Assembly: GCA_944383765.1 (NCBI GenBank)
Contig: CALWQT010000001.1
Location: 186,001 to 250,000 of the forward strand
Reading direction: 5' to 3'
Length of the DNA: 64,000 nucleotides
DNA from: an uncultured Lachnospiraceae bacterium
GTDB lineage: Bacteria; Bacillota; Clostridia; Lachnospirales; Lachnospiraceae
The number at the start of each line of letters is the position of its first letter. Within the stretch, counting starts at the first letter, position 1. A program made the translations under genes and the position numbers. Positions 18,121 through 26,486 of this stretch are shown piece after piece. The notes beneath the pieces are model-generated. The model saw nothing but the letters and a program-made list of their open reading frames with translations. It was not told the DNA's origin and ran no database searches.

Positions 18121-18276
18121 ATGGAAACCTGGAGACAGAAGATTGGAATTGCCGCTTTATTTTTCTGCCTGCTGCTGACAGCGGCCGCTTTATGGTACTG
18201 CCTGTTCGGATACGGAGGCGGGGAGAAGAAAATGGAAGGGACCTTTGTCCAGGCAGAAGAGGTGATCCGGATTTGA
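18121..18276 (+). CDS. Small single-pass membrane protein heading the spoVA operon
   Basis: The 51-residue product has one hydrophobic helix (IGIAALFFCLLLTAAALWY, about residues 8-26) after a short basic N-terminus, then a glycine-rich turn and an acidic tail (VQAEEVIRI). ATG 18121 follows the sequence AGGAAAGGATGTGAGAAGT. Its stop codon overlaps the TTG start of spoVAA (TTGA at 18273-18276), which implies translational coupling and argues strongly that it is real. I do not recognise a family. Given the sigma-G-like promoter just upstream, it is probably made in the forespore and might be a small partner of the SpoVA channel; that is inference. Confidence 0.68.
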   Translation: METWRQKIGIAALFFCLLLTAAALWYCLFGYGGGEKKMEGTFVQAEEVIRI

Positions 18277-18902
18277 GCCAGACAACCGTATACCTGAATG
18301 TAAAGGAAATCTCGGAAGTGCACGAGAAAAAAGTGCTGTTAAAAGATGTAGCAGATATTTACTGCGATGACCCTCATATGGAAAACCGGTTGAACAGCCT
18401 GATAGTAAAAACAATCCGGGAAGATAAAGACCGGCGTTATATGGAATGTACACTGGAGATCATAAGAAAAATCCAGAAACTCGATCCATCGCTCCAAATC
18501 AATAATATGGGTGAGGTAGAGTATATCATTGATTACCGCAGGCCGAAAAAACCCAGTTACGCCTGGGAATGGACAAAAACAGCGTTTGTCTGTGTCATCT
18601 GTTTTTTTGGAGCTGCATTTGCGATCATGACGTTTAATAATGATGTAGATGTTACCAGTGTATTTGGCCAGGTGTATTATGTGATCACAGGGCAGGAGTC
18701 AGATGGATTTACCATACTGGAAGTATCGTATTCCGTAGGGCTGGCAGTGGGAATCATAGGTTTTTTCAACCATTTTGCGAAATGGAAACTGAATACGGAT
18801 CCTACTCCGCTGGAAGTGGAGATGAGGCTTTATGAAGATAATATCAGTAAGACCCTGATTCAGAATGCTGGCAGGAAGGAGTCGGATATTGATGTCACTT
18901 AA
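18273..18902 (+). CDS. spoVAA: Stage V sporulation protein AA
   Basis: SpoVAA (209 residues) belongs to the membrane complex that moves dipicolinic acid into the forespore and releases it in germination. The N-terminal half is a soluble domain (TVYLNVKEISEVHEKKVLLK...), and the C-terminal half has membrane helices (about residues 95-117 and 150-170). The TTG start at 18273 is chosen because GAGGTGAT lies seven bases upstream and the start overlaps the preceding stop; the ATG further upstream in this frame would run deep into the small gene. It overlaps spoVAB by 11 bases. Confidence 0.88.
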   Translation: MSQTTVYLNVKEISEVHEKKVLLKDVADIYCDDPHMENRLNSLIVKTIREDKDRRYMECTLEIIRKIQKLDPSLQINNMGEVEYIIDYRRPKKPSYAWEWTKTAFVCVICFFGAAFAIMTFNNDVDVTSVFGQVYYVITGQESDGFTILEVSYSVGLAVGIIGFFNHFAKWKLNTDPTPLEVEMRLYEDNISKTLIQNAGRKESDIDVT

Positions 18903-19323
18903 AGGCTTTCTTCTGGGACTGATCGGCTTTTCAGCCGGCGGCGTGATAGCAGCCGGCGTTTTTGCTTTTCTGGCTATCATTGGAGTGTATCCCAGATTGA
19001 TTGGTAAGACAGGGACCAAACGTCATATTATTTTGTATGAAACGGTGCTGATCATAGGCGGTGTGATAGGAAATTATACGGACTTGTGGGGGCAGCCTAT
19101 GAGACTGGGAATAGGAACTCAGGCTGTGCTGACTGTGTTTGGACTGGCAGTGGGAATTTTTGTTGGCTGTCTGGTCATGTCCCTGGCAGAGACTCTGAAG
19201 GCGCTTCCGGCTATCAGCCGAAGGATTCATCTGGCAATAGGTCTTCCTTATGTTATCCTGGCCATTGGGCTGGGGAAAATGACAGGATCTCTGATCTATT
19301 TTGCAAGGCGGTTCGGAGGCTGA
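18892..19323 (+). CDS. spoVAB: Stage V sporulation protein AB
   Basis: This very hydrophobic protein of 143 residues has about four to five membrane helices (for example GFLLGLIGFSAGGVIAAGVF and MRLGIGTQAVLTVFGLAVGI), as expected for SpoVAB. The ATG at 18892 lies inside the end of spoVAA and is preceded by AGGAAGGAG. SpoVAC starts 14 bases after its stop. Its role is as a component of the SpoVA dipicolinate transport complex in the inner spore membrane; the individual function of AB is not understood. Confidence 0.88.
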   Translation: MSLKGFLLGLIGFSAGGVIAAGVFAFLAIIGVYPRLIGKTGTKRHIILYETVLIIGGVIGNYTDLWGQPMRLGIGTQAVLTVFGLAVGIFVGCLVMSLAETLKALPAISRRIHLAIGLPYVILAIGLGKMTGSLIYFARRFGG

Positions 19324-19336
19324 GAAAGGAGTTTAC

Positions 19337-19792
19337 ATGGAAGTAAATAAAAGACTTTATGAAAATTATGTAAAAGAAATTACTCCTGTCCATAGCAGAT
19401 GGAAGAATCTGTTATGGGCATTCCTGGTGGGAGGAGGAATTTGCGCCCTGGCGCAGCTGGCGGTGAATTCTTTTATGAGTATGGGAATGGAAAAGGATGC
19501 TGCCATGGCCTGGACGCAGATGCTTCTGATCGGTTCCAGCATCTTGCTGACCGGATTTAATATTTATCCCAAATTGGTGAAAGCTGCCGGGGCCGGAGCT
19601 CTGGTGCCCATTACAGGGTTTGCCAATTCCATGGTGGCGCCGGCACTGGAATACAAAGTAGAAGGCCAGGTGTTCGGCGTAGGCTGTAAGATTTTTACTA
19701 TTGCCGGACCAGTGATCCTGTATGGGATTGTCAGCACATGGGTACTTGGGATTTTGTATTATATCCTGTCCCTTTGGAATATTGGCTGGTAG
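19337..19792 (+). CDS. spoVAC: Stage V sporulation protein AC
   Basis: SpoVAC (151 residues) is a membrane protein that in Bacillus acts as a mechanosensitive channel for dipicolinate release. The sequence has the family phrase VKEITPVHSRWKNLLWAFLVGGGICALAQ near the N-terminus and the middle segment AGAGALVPITGFANSMVAPALEY, shared with SpoVAE. Four hydrophobic segments are visible. AAAGGAG precedes the ATG by five to six bases. It lies within the spoVA operon between AB and AD. Confidence 0.94.
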   Translation: MEVNKRLYENYVKEITPVHSRWKNLLWAFLVGGGICALAQLAVNSFMSMGMEKDAAMAWTQMLLIGSSILLTGFNIYPKLVKAAGAGALVPITGFANSMVAPALEYKVEGQVFGVGCKIFTIAGPVILYGIVSTWVLGILYYILSLWNIGW

Positions 19793-19809
19793 GAAGGAGA
19801 AATGGATAG

Positions 19810-20835
19810 ATGGATAGAAAAGTAGGACGGGCAAGCCTGAAATTTGAACGGCCACCGGTGATCGAATCTTCCGCATCGGTAGTAGGGAAAAAAGAGGGAG
19901 AGGGTCCTTTGGGAAGTTCCTTCGATAAGATTGAAGAAGATGGAATGTGCGGAAAGAAAACATGGGAAGAGGCAGAAAGCTTTATGCAGCAGCAGGCATG
20001 CATCCTGGCGCTGGAAAAAGGGAAACTGAAAAAAGAAGAAATCAGATATCTGTTTGCAGGAGATCTGCTGGGGCAGCTGATTGCAACCTCTTTTGGAGCC
20101 GGAAATCTGGAAATCCCTTTGTTTGGACTTTACGGGGCCTGTTCTACTATAGGAGAAGCCCTGTGCCTGAGTGCTATGACGGTAGCTGGCGGTTTTGCAG
20201 ACCGGGTACTGGCTGTAGCGTCCAGCCATTTTGCCACAGCGGAAAAACAGTTCCGGTTTCCTCTCGGATACGGGAACCAAAGGCCTTTTTCTTCTACATG
20301 GACTGTTACAGGAAGCGGGGCTTTTGTGGTATCCGATCCGGAAAGGGCGAAGAAAGGGCTGGCAAAGATTACCGCAATTACCACAGGAAAAGCTACGGAT
20401 ATTGGAGCCAAAGATTCCATGAATATGGGTGCAGCTATGGCTCCGGCAGCTTACAGTACCATTGCCCGGCATTTTATGGATTTTGAAACCGATGAGAAAG
20501 CATTTGACCGGATCATCACCGGGGATTTGGGCGAAGTGGGAAGAACGGTCCTTCTGGATTTTATGAAGGAAGACGGTCATGACCTGAGCCAGGTGCATAT
20601 GGATTGTGGTATGGAAATTTTTGATAAGGAATCCCAGGATACTCATGCCGGGGGAAGCGGCTGCGGGTGTGCGGCTTCTACCCTGTCAGCTTATGTGTTA
20701 AGAAAAGTAGTGACAGGAGAATGGAAAAAAATACTGTTTGTGCCCACCGGTGCACTCCTGTCCACAGTCAGTTTTAATGAAGGACAGACCATACCAAGTA
20801 TTGCCCATGGCGTGGTGATCGAGCATATGGAATAA
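19810..20835 (+). CDS. spoVAD: Stage V sporulation protein AD
   Basis: SpoVAD (341 residues) has a thiolase-like fold and in Bacillus binds dipicolinic acid directly on the inner membrane of the forespore. The sequence shows the typical opening RASLKFERPPVIESSASVVGKKEGEG (key residues at 5-30), the FGLYGACSTIGEALCLSAM block that corresponds to the thiolase nucleophile region, and the glycine-rich THAGGSGCGCAASTL segment near the end. It is soluble, without membrane helices. The start at 19810 follows GGAAGGAGA; an ATG eight bases earlier opens only a seven-codon frame. Confidence 0.95.
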   Translation: MDRKVGRASLKFERPPVIESSASVVGKKEGEGPLGSSFDKIEEDGMCGKKTWEEAESFMQQQACILALEKGKLKKEEIRYLFAGDLLGQLIATSFGAGNLEIPLFGLYGACSTIGEALCLSAMTVAGGFADRVLAVASSHFATAEKQFRFPLGYGNQRPFSSTWTVTGSGAFVVSDPERAKKGLAKITAITTGKATDIGAKDSMNMGAAMAPAAYSTIARHFMDFETDEKAFDRIITGDLGEVGRTVLLDFMKEDGHDLSQVHMDCGMEIFDKESQDTHAGGSGCGCAASTLSAYVLRKVVTGEWKKILFVPTGALLSTVSFNEGQTIPSIAHGVVIEHME

Positions 20836-20854
20836 GGGAGAGGAGGGACAGGTT

Positions 20855-21211
20855 ATGGATTATATCAAAGCTTTTCTGGTTGGAGGGGTTATCTGTATGG
20901 TGGTACAGGCGATCATGGATAATACGAAATTAATGCCTGGGCGGGTCATGGTACTTCTGGTAGTAACCGGCGGTGTTTTGGGATTTTTTGGAATTTATGA
21001 ACCGTTTGCGGAATGGGGAGGAACCGGAGCCAGCGTTCCTTTGCTGGGATTTGGAAATGCTCTGTGGAAAGGGGTAAAAGAAGGAATGGCAGAGGAAGGA
21101 TTGCTGGGTATTTTTAAGGGAGGTTTCACTGCGACAGCTTCCGGAATCTGCGCTGCTCTGGTTTTTGCCTATCTGGCTTCCCTCATCTTCAAGCCTAAGA
21201 TGAAAGAATGA
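20855..21211 (+). CDS. spoVAE: Stage V sporulation protein AE
   Basis: This 118-residue membrane protein corresponds to the SpoVAEb subunit. It has three to four hydrophobic helices and shares with SpoVAC the motif GGTGASVPLLGFGNALWKGV. It ends the spoVA operon and is followed by a terminator at 21225. No separate SpoVAEa or SpoVAF gene follows, which is the reduced SpoVAC-D-E core seen in clostridia, here accompanied by AA and AB. Confidence 0.93.
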   Translation: MDYIKAFLVGGVICMVVQAIMDNTKLMPGRVMVLLVVTGGVLGFFGIYEPFAEWGGTGASVPLLGFGNALWKGVKEGMAEEGLLGIFKGGFTATASGICAALVFAYLASLIFKPKMKE

Positions 21212-21224
21212 ACAGTGGGAAAGG

Positions 21225-21262
21225 AAAGCCCCGGCAGGAAGGAATCTGTCAGGGGCTTTTCA
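21225..21262 (+). terminator. Terminator of the spoVA operon
   Basis: AAAGCCCC (21225-21232) pairs with GGGGCTTT (21252-21259), with an inner GGCAG/CTGTC helix and a single bulged A, followed by T residues. Confidence 0.8.
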
Positions 21263-21278
21263 AAAAAAGGCAGCAGGA

Positions 21279-21998
21279 TTACAGGCTGAGACTGCTAAGG
21301 GCATGAATCTGAGACTCTATGAATTGGTACTGTTTCAGGTTCACCTGTATTTTTCCATGATTGATGTCAATGATCTTTTCGTCAGAAAGAGCCATAACCA
21401 GCCGGTTGATAGTTCGGATGGAGCAGCCCAGCTTATTGGAAATTTCCGGGCGGGTGTAGGAAATCCGTATAGGAAAATCGGCGGAATTTTGCTGGCTGCA
21501 TTCATTGTACAGAAAATGCAGGAGACGCATACGGTTATCCAGGAAGAAATTCTGACGGTCAAATTTAGTCTGGGAAACCAGTTGGAGAATCAACATCTGA
21601 GTTCGGATGAACAGGGCGTTGGCATCATGCCGGATCCAGTCCAGATAAGTGCTTGCCGGTATAGCCAGACAGAGAGAAGACTCCAGAGTCATCAGGGTAA
21701 CAATGCGGGAAGAAGTCTTGGTAAATAATTCAAAGTCTCCTACGATTTCGATCGCAGAAAGTTCTGTGAAGCGGTAAGGTTCATTGGTGACGTGCTCTTC
21801 GATGGCCTGCAGCCTTCCTTTCAGCAGGATATATACATAGGAACAGGAATCATCGCTGCTGATCAGAATGTGATTTTTCTTGTAGGTTTTCAGCATAAGG
21901 CTGGAAATCAGGGACTCAGGACTTTTGGAAAAAAAAGCGTTGCAGAAATCCAACTGCTGAGCGTTCAATCTGGCAGAAATCGGTGCCGGAATTTTCAT
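21279..21998 (-). CDS. Crp/Fnr-family transcriptional regulator
   Basis: The 239-residue protein has an N-terminal cyclic-nucleotide-binding-like beta barrel (about residues 25-125) and a C-terminal winged helix (about 165-225) with the recognition segment TRPEISNKLGCSIRTINRLVMAL. I see no CxxC/CxxxC cluster of the FNR iron-sulfur type in the N-terminus, so it is not an obvious oxygen sensor; its effector is unknown. The start has GGAGGG seven to eight bases upstream. It is divergently arranged with a YczE-like membrane protein; the shared 117-base intergenic region suggests the two may be regulated together, but no clear Crp/Fnr palindrome was seen. Confidence 0.85.
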   Translation of the reverse strand: MKIPAPISARLNAQQLDFCNAFFSKSPESLISSLMLKTYKKNHILISSDDSCSYVYILLKGRLQAIEEHVTNEPYRFTELSAIEIVGDFELFTKTSSRIVTLMTLESSLCLAIPASTYLDWIRHDANALFIRTQMLILQLVSQTKFDRQNFFLDNRMRLLHFLYNECSQQNSADFPIRISYTRPEISNKLGCSIRTINRLVMALSDEKIIDINHGKIQVNLKQYQFIESQIHALSSLSL

Positions 21999-22067
21999 GG
22001 AAACCCTCCTTTCCTGATAAAAAAGTTTTAAAAAAGTGCCACATGACCTTTTTTTTGACTTGCTTTT

Positions 22068-22096
22068 ATCATATTGTATTTCTAATAGAAAAACAA
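22068..22096 (-). promoter_or_regulatory. Candidate promoter of the Crp/Fnr gene
   Basis: On the minus strand TTGTTT (22091-22096) and TATGAT (22068-22073) are separated by 17 bases. On the plus strand TTGCTT/TAATAG-like elements overlap the same stretch, so the divergent promoters probably overlap. Confidence 0.42.
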
Positions 22097-22115
22097 GTAT
22101 GTGGGGAGAGAAAAT

Positions 22116-22751
22116 ATGGAGAGAAGGAAGCGGTATCTTACTATCTTTTTGGCGGTGAATCTGATAGGGATTTCTGTAGCCTTGATGTTAGAGAGCCAGA
22201 TGGGATGTGATCCGATTGGTTTGTTGTGTGATGGGATTTCCCATCTTCTGAACATTCAATTTGGTCTGGCATCATTTTTCTATAATTTACTGATGATCGC
22301 ATTGGCGCTGCTCATATCCAGAAAAAATCTGGGAACAGGGACGGTGGTGTATGGTCTGCTTTCCGGATTCTTTATAGATTTTTACAGAATGATCTTCCAG
22401 GCTGTGAGTCTGGCTGATTCTCAGTTCCTGATCAGGCTGATGGCTTTTGTTTTAGGTGAGATTTTAATGTCTGCGGCATTTGCTATTTTAATGCAGCTTC
22501 ACCTGGGCATGACAGCTTTAGACGCCGTTCTGATGAAGATTCGGGAAATTACACATCTTCCTTATTCTGTATTAAAATTTACGACAGACACTATTTTTGT
22601 AGTTACCGGAATTTTGTGGGGAGGAATTTTTGGAGCGGGTACCATTGCTTCTGCGTTGGTCACAGGATTTCTGGTATCCAGGATTGCCAGAATGATAGAG
22701 TTTTTTCAGACAAAAAAAGACACGGTTATGGTTTCAGAAGCCAGAAGCTGA
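22116..22751 (+). CDS. YczE/YitT-like integral membrane protein
   Basis: The 211-residue product has about five membrane helices and the characteristic phrase MLESQMGCDPIGLLCDGISH followed by FGLASFFYNLLMIALALLISRKNLGTGTVVYGLLSGFFID, as in the YczE/YyaS group of membrane proteins. Members have no firmly assigned transport substrate; in Bacillus, YczE affects surfactin production and other members lie near regulators. ATG 22116 follows GGGGAGAG; a GTG 15 bases upstream is less likely. It is divergent from the Crp/Fnr regulator and is separated from the convergent PBP gene by a bidirectional terminator. Confidence 0.8.
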   Translation: MERRKRYLTIFLAVNLIGISVALMLESQMGCDPIGLLCDGISHLLNIQFGLASFFYNLLMIALALLISRKNLGTGTVVYGLLSGFFIDFYRMIFQAVSLADSQFLIRLMAFVLGEILMSAAFAILMQLHLGMTALDAVLMKIREITHLPYSVLKFTTDTIFVVTGILWGGIFGAGTIASALVTGFLVSRIARMIEFFQTKKDTVMVSEARS

Positions 22752-22770
22752 TGAGAGATGCATAGGAAAA

Positions 22771-22816
22771 GACCGGAAAAGATTTCTGATTCAGGAAATC
22801 TTTTCCGGTCTTTTTT
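22771..22816. terminator. Bidirectional intrinsic terminator
   Basis: A perfect 16-bp stem (22771-22786 with 22795-22810) and an eight-base loop are flanked by TTTTTT on the plus strand and TTTT on the minus strand. It serves the convergent YczE-like and PBP genes. Confidence 0.93.
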
Positions 22817-22827
22817 ACTGGCAAAGA

Positions 22828-25530
22828 TCAGTCTCCAGGAGGTGGAGTTACTTCCAGTACCTCATCTTCAAATTCCGCCACCCCTTCTTCTGGAGAAGTC
22901 GTATAGGACGGAGGAAGATATACGCCAGTATCTTCTTTTGGAACATATCCCGGTCCGGTAGTAGAAAACCCTGGGGAAGAAGGATTGATCACAGTACCGG
23001 AACTGCTGTGCATCGTACAATATCCTGGCAGGGCGAAAACAGAATCGTCGGTTTCTTCGGTCTCATCTGCAGGTATGGACATAAACACTCCTGTAGTTTT
23101 GGATGGACAGTATTCGGTGGAAAGCATTCCGGAGTCTGTACATACGGTTGCCCGGATGTGATTGTTGCAGACGTCAGTAGGAACAGTGCCTTTGGCAAAA
23201 TATTCCGTATATACCGTACTGCCTCTTGGGTCTTCGGAACAGACTCCCGGAACAGCAAGTTTTCCGGATTTTCTGCAGATTTCAGCAGTTTCAATACTGT
23301 CTGGAACAGCAAATCCGGGATCGGACAGATTTTCATGTATCCGGGTCATGATCTTGCGCCAGATATCCTTGTGGAACGAAGTTCCACCGTTTCCGGCAGA
23401 TAATTTCTGGTTATTGTCGCAGCCGCCCCAGATACCGGCGGTATAATAAGGGGTATATCCCACAAACCAGATATCCACATTACTGGTGGTAGTACCGCTT
23501 TTTCCGGCGGCGCTCATTCCTGTCAGGGCAGCACGGGTACTGGTGGAATTGACATTGATACCGGAACGGGAAAAATGCCGGTTACTCTGCATGGATTCTG
23601 CCATGGCATCTGTCAGCAGGAATGCGGTAGAATCCTTTAACACACGTTTTGTTTCCGGCTGGTTATCAATGAGTACCCGTCCATCATGGTCCAGTATTTT
23701 GGTAAAGAAAATTGGTTTTGTATAAACGCCTTCATTGGCAATGGCGGCAAATGCAGCTGTCAGTTCCAGGTTTGATACGCCATCCGTCAGTCCCCCAAGG
23801 GCAGCAGCAGCATTCACATCACTCTCTACCAGACTGGTAATTCCCAGATTCTTGGCATACTGGATTCCCAACTGAGGGGTAACGGTTTCCATCAGGCAGC
23901 GGACGGCTACGATATTCATGGAATAGACGATACCTTCCCGGATATTGGAATAGCCCAGGAAACCGGAACTGTACCAGTTTCGGAAGGTTTTTGTGCCTAC
24001 GGTATAGGGGGCGTCATAGTAAACAGTTCCCAGAGTTGCGCCGCAGGTATCTAAAGCCGGGGCAAAAGCAGTCAGGACTTTAAAGGTGGAACCAGGCTGG
24101 CGTAAGGTATCACTGGCCCGGTTCAGAGTCCGGCTGGCAGTCTTTTCTCCGCGTCCTCCACTGATGGCTTTTACTTCTCCGGTATGCTGGTCCATGAGGA
24201 CGAATGAAGCCTGGGGCTGAAGAGTCTTGGTCAGACTTTCTCCAATGATCTCGTCCCCTTCCTGTAGAAGCCAGGATTTGTACTGGGCGATATCATTGTC
24301 TGCTTCTTCTTTGCTGTTGTACAGATTGGTATATGCAGAATCGCCCAGTTCGTTTTTATGCCAGTTTTCTAGGCTTTTTTCCGAAAAATGTTCAGTAGTA
24401 CCATCGCTGTGGGTCACAGACAGACGGTATTCTATGGAATATTTTTCTACGGTGTAGTTTTCCGGATTGTTTATTTCAGAGTCTACAATAGCCTGGAGTT
24501 CTGGATCCTGAGTGGTATAGATCTGAAGGCCACCGCTGTACAGCAGGTTATAAGCCTGATTTTCAGAATAACCCAGTTCATTCATCAGTGCATCCATGAT
24601 CTGATCGATCAGCTCGTCCGTAAAATAGCTGTATGGAGTGCTGTTCTCTTTCGATACCAGATCCACGTCCTGGATCCGGTCATAGACATTATCTGCCAGG
24701 GCTTCTTCCTGCTCCTGAGGAGTGATATAGCCCTGATCTACCATATTCTGAAGAATAATTTTTCTCTTTTCTTCGTTTGCTTCTCTTCCGGAAATTGGGT
24801 TGTATTTGGAAGGATTCTGAGTGATTCCAGCCAGTACGGTACATTCAGACAGGGTGAGGTCCGAAATATCCTTATTAAAATACCGTTTGGCGGCTACCTT
24901 CACACCAAGAGTATTATTTCCGAGATTGATGGTGTTTAAATAGTTGGTCATAATCTGTTCCTTGCTCATTTTCTGGCAGAGCTGTAAGGAAAGATACTGT
25001 TCCTGGATTTTTCGCTCGATCCGGTCGCCCCAGTTGGTTTCACCACCGCCTCCCAGAACATTGTTTTTGATCAGCTGCTGAGGAATCGTACTGGCTCCTC
25101 CAGCATAATCACCGCTGATCACGCCCCAGGCTGCTCTGGCAATGGAACGGGGGTCGATACCATTATGGGTCCAGAAACGGGCATCTTCAATCGCTACAAA
25201 GGCATTGACAAGATCTTCAGGAATTTCATCATATGTGGCTTCTTCCCGGTTGGAACCAGTCTGGACAAGGGTATCGGTCAGATTCCCTGCATTATCGTAT
25301 ACGGTGGTGGCGTAGCCGGCAGGAATGATGCTGTCCATGTCCAGCTCCGGTGTATTATCAATGATGCCCTTGACCATGCCAAGACCCAGGCTGGCACCGG
25401 TGATGCCAACAAAAAGGAACAGCACAAATACTAGTTTTACCAGAGAAAAATTTAATTTAGAAGCATATTTTTTCTTCCTGGACTGAAGGGATTTCAGTTT
25501 TTGCTCCGTTCCGCGTTTACTGTAATTCAT
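22828..25530 (-). CDS. Class A penicillin-binding protein (PBP1A-like)
   Basis: This 900-residue bifunctional enzyme makes and cross-links peptidoglycan. After a short basic cytoplasmic tail and a membrane helix (about residues 31-53), the glycosyltransferase domain shows AIEDARFWTHNGIDPRSIARA with the catalytic Glu, then ASTIPQQLIKNN. The transpeptidase domain has the serine motif PGSTFK, a SxN motif in YSMNIVAVR and KSGT in GKSGTTTSN. The last 130 residues are an extracellular tail rich in Pro, Ser, Thr and acidic residues, with several cysteines (ICRKSGKLAVPGVC, TEYCPS). The start at 25530 has GGAGGTA upstream; the frame extends 17 codons further, but without a ribosome site. Confidence 0.94.
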   Translation of the reverse strand: MNYSKRGTEQKLKSLQSRKKKYASKLNFSLVKLVFVLFLFVGITGASLGLGMVKGIIDNTPELDMDSIIPAGYATTVYDNAGNLTDTLVQTGSNREEATYDEIPEDLVNAFVAIEDARFWTHNGIDPRSIARAAWGVISGDYAGGASTIPQQLIKNNVLGGGGETNWGDRIERKIQEQYLSLQLCQKMSKEQIMTNYLNTINLGNNTLGVKVAAKRYFNKDISDLTLSECTVLAGITQNPSKYNPISGREANEEKRKIILQNMVDQGYITPQEQEEALADNVYDRIQDVDLVSKENSTPYSYFTDELIDQIMDALMNELGYSENQAYNLLYSGGLQIYTTQDPELQAIVDSEINNPENYTVEKYSIEYRLSVTHSDGTTEHFSEKSLENWHKNELGDSAYTNLYNSKEEADNDIAQYKSWLLQEGDEIIGESLTKTLQPQASFVLMDQHTGEVKAISGGRGEKTASRTLNRASDTLRQPGSTFKVLTAFAPALDTCGATLGTVYYDAPYTVGTKTFRNWYSSGFLGYSNIREGIVYSMNIVAVRCLMETVTPQLGIQYAKNLGITSLVESDVNAAAALGGLTDGVSNLELTAAFAAIANEGVYTKPIFFTKILDHDGRVLIDNQPETKRVLKDSTAFLLTDAMAESMQSNRHFSRSGINVNSTSTRAALTGMSAAGKSGTTTSNVDIWFVGYTPYYTAGIWGGCDNNQKLSAGNGGTSFHKDIWRKIMTRIHENLSDPGFAVPDSIETAEICRKSGKLAVPGVCSEDPRGSTVYTEYFAKGTVPTDVCNNHIRATVCTDSGMLSTEYCPSKTTGVFMSIPADETEETDDSVFALPGYCTMHSSSGTVINPSSPGFSTTGPGYVPKEDTGVYLPPSYTTSPEEGVAEFEDEVLEVTPPPGD

Positions 25531-25571
25531 AGTACCTCCTTCACCGGAATCCTGTCCGGTAGTATTTAGAC

Positions 25572-25600
25572 AGTATACCAAAAAACTCCGGATAATTCAA
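25572..25600 (-). promoter_or_regulatory. Promoter of the PBP gene
   Basis: On the minus strand TTGAAT (25595-25600) and TATACT (25572-25577) are separated by 17 bases, about 40 bases before the start codon. Confidence 0.65.
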
Positions 25601-25655
25601 TAAAGGGTATTTTTAAGAATTTCTTTCCAGAAATCCCTAACTTTATGCGGATATA

Positions 25656-25684
25656 TTGAGTTTCCAGGGAAATTTCGATATAAT
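25656..25684 (+). promoter_or_regulatory. Promoter of yigZ
   Basis: TTGAGT (25656-25661), a 17-base spacer and a perfect TATAAT (25679-25684) lie 30 bases before the start. Confidence 0.7.
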
Positions 25685-25713
25685 AAGGAAAGCTTGTAAA
25701 AAGGAGACGGCGT

Positions 25714-26364
25714 ATGGTTTTGGAATATAAGATCCTTTATGAAGGCGGAGTGGGGGAGATCGTGGAGAAAAAATCCAGGTTCATTGCCACCACCAGACCT
25801 GTGGAAACAGAAGAAGAAGCATTTGGGTTTATTGAGGAAATGAAGAAGAAATACTGGGATGCCACCCATAATTGTTCGGCTTTTGTTCTTGGAGAGCGGG
25901 GGGAAATTTGCAGGTGCAGCGATGACGGAGAGCCGAGCCAGACAGCGGGAAGGCCGATGCTGGACGTGCTTTTAGGGGAAGAGATCCGGAATATCTGTGT
26001 GGTAGTTACCAGATATTTCGGAGGAACCCTTTTGGGAACCGGAGGGCTGGTCAGAGCCTATTCCGGCGCAGTGAAGGCAGGACTGGAGAACAGTCAGATC
26101 GTAACAAAGCGTCTGGCAAAGGAGATTTCTGTTCGGACGGATTATAACGGAGTGGGAAAGATCCAGTATCTGGCTGCTCAAAATGGGATTACCACATTGG
26201 ATACCAAATATGAAGCCGATGTGCTGTTTTCGTTTCTGGTACCGGCTGGTGAAACAGACGGCTTTATAAAGAAGCTGGTAGAAGGGACGAATGGAAGATG
26301 TCGGATCACGGAAAACAGGGAATTGTATTATGGTGTACGGAATAAGGAGATTTTGCTGTTTTAA
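25714..26364 (+). CDS. yigZ: YigZ/IMPACT family protein
   Basis: The 216-residue protein matches the UPF0029/IMPACT family: an N-terminal domain with KKSRFIATTRPVETEEEAFGFIEEMKKKYWDATHNC (key residues 19-55), the block RCSDDGEPSQTAGRPMLDVL, and the glycine-rich RYFGGTLLGTGGLVRAY. The C-terminal domain (about residues 140-205) resembles an EF-G domain V-like fold. Family members have been linked to translation control or nucleic acid binding, but the biochemical role in bacteria is not settled. It stands alone with its own promoter, divergent from the PBP gene and upstream of typA. The symbol is by family resemblance. Confidence 0.88.
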   Translation: MVLEYKILYEGGVGEIVEKKSRFIATTRPVETEEEAFGFIEEMKKKYWDATHNCSAFVLGERGEICRCSDDGEPSQTAGRPMLDVLLGEEIRNICVVVTRYFGGTLLGTGGLVRAYSGAVKAGLENSQIVTKRLAKEISVRTDYNGVGKIQYLAAQNGITTLDTKYEADVLFSFLVPAGETDGFIKKLVEGTNGRCRITENRELYYGVRNKEILLF

Positions 26365-26386
26365 GGCGTTCTTTTTTGGGAAACCC

Positions 26387-26415
26387 TTGAAATCTCTGGG
26401 AGATGATGATATACT
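26387..26415 (+). promoter_or_regulatory. Promoter of typA, upstream of a leader hairpin
   Basis: TTGAAA (26387-26392) and TATACT (26410-26415) are separated by 17 bases, giving a start near 26422, only about 14 bases before the terminator-like hairpin at 26436. Confidence 0.65.
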
Positions 26416-26435
26416 TACCATTCGGAAAGATACAG

Positions 26436-26469
26436 AACTAAGGACGCATATGCAGTCCTTAGTTTTTTT
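26436..26469 (+). terminator. Terminator-like hairpin in the typA leader
   Basis: AACTAAGGAC (26436-26445) pairs with GTCCTTAGTT (26454-26463) and runs into a T-rich stretch up to 26469. It could end yigZ transcription, attenuate typA, or both; the typA start is 18 bases downstream. Confidence 0.78.
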
Positions 26470-26486
26470 GAAAGGCAGAGTACATT

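Noticed and set aside
19759..20646. A 295-codon minus-strand frame
   Set aside because: It is antisense to spoVAD, has no start signal and its composition is that of a shadow frame.
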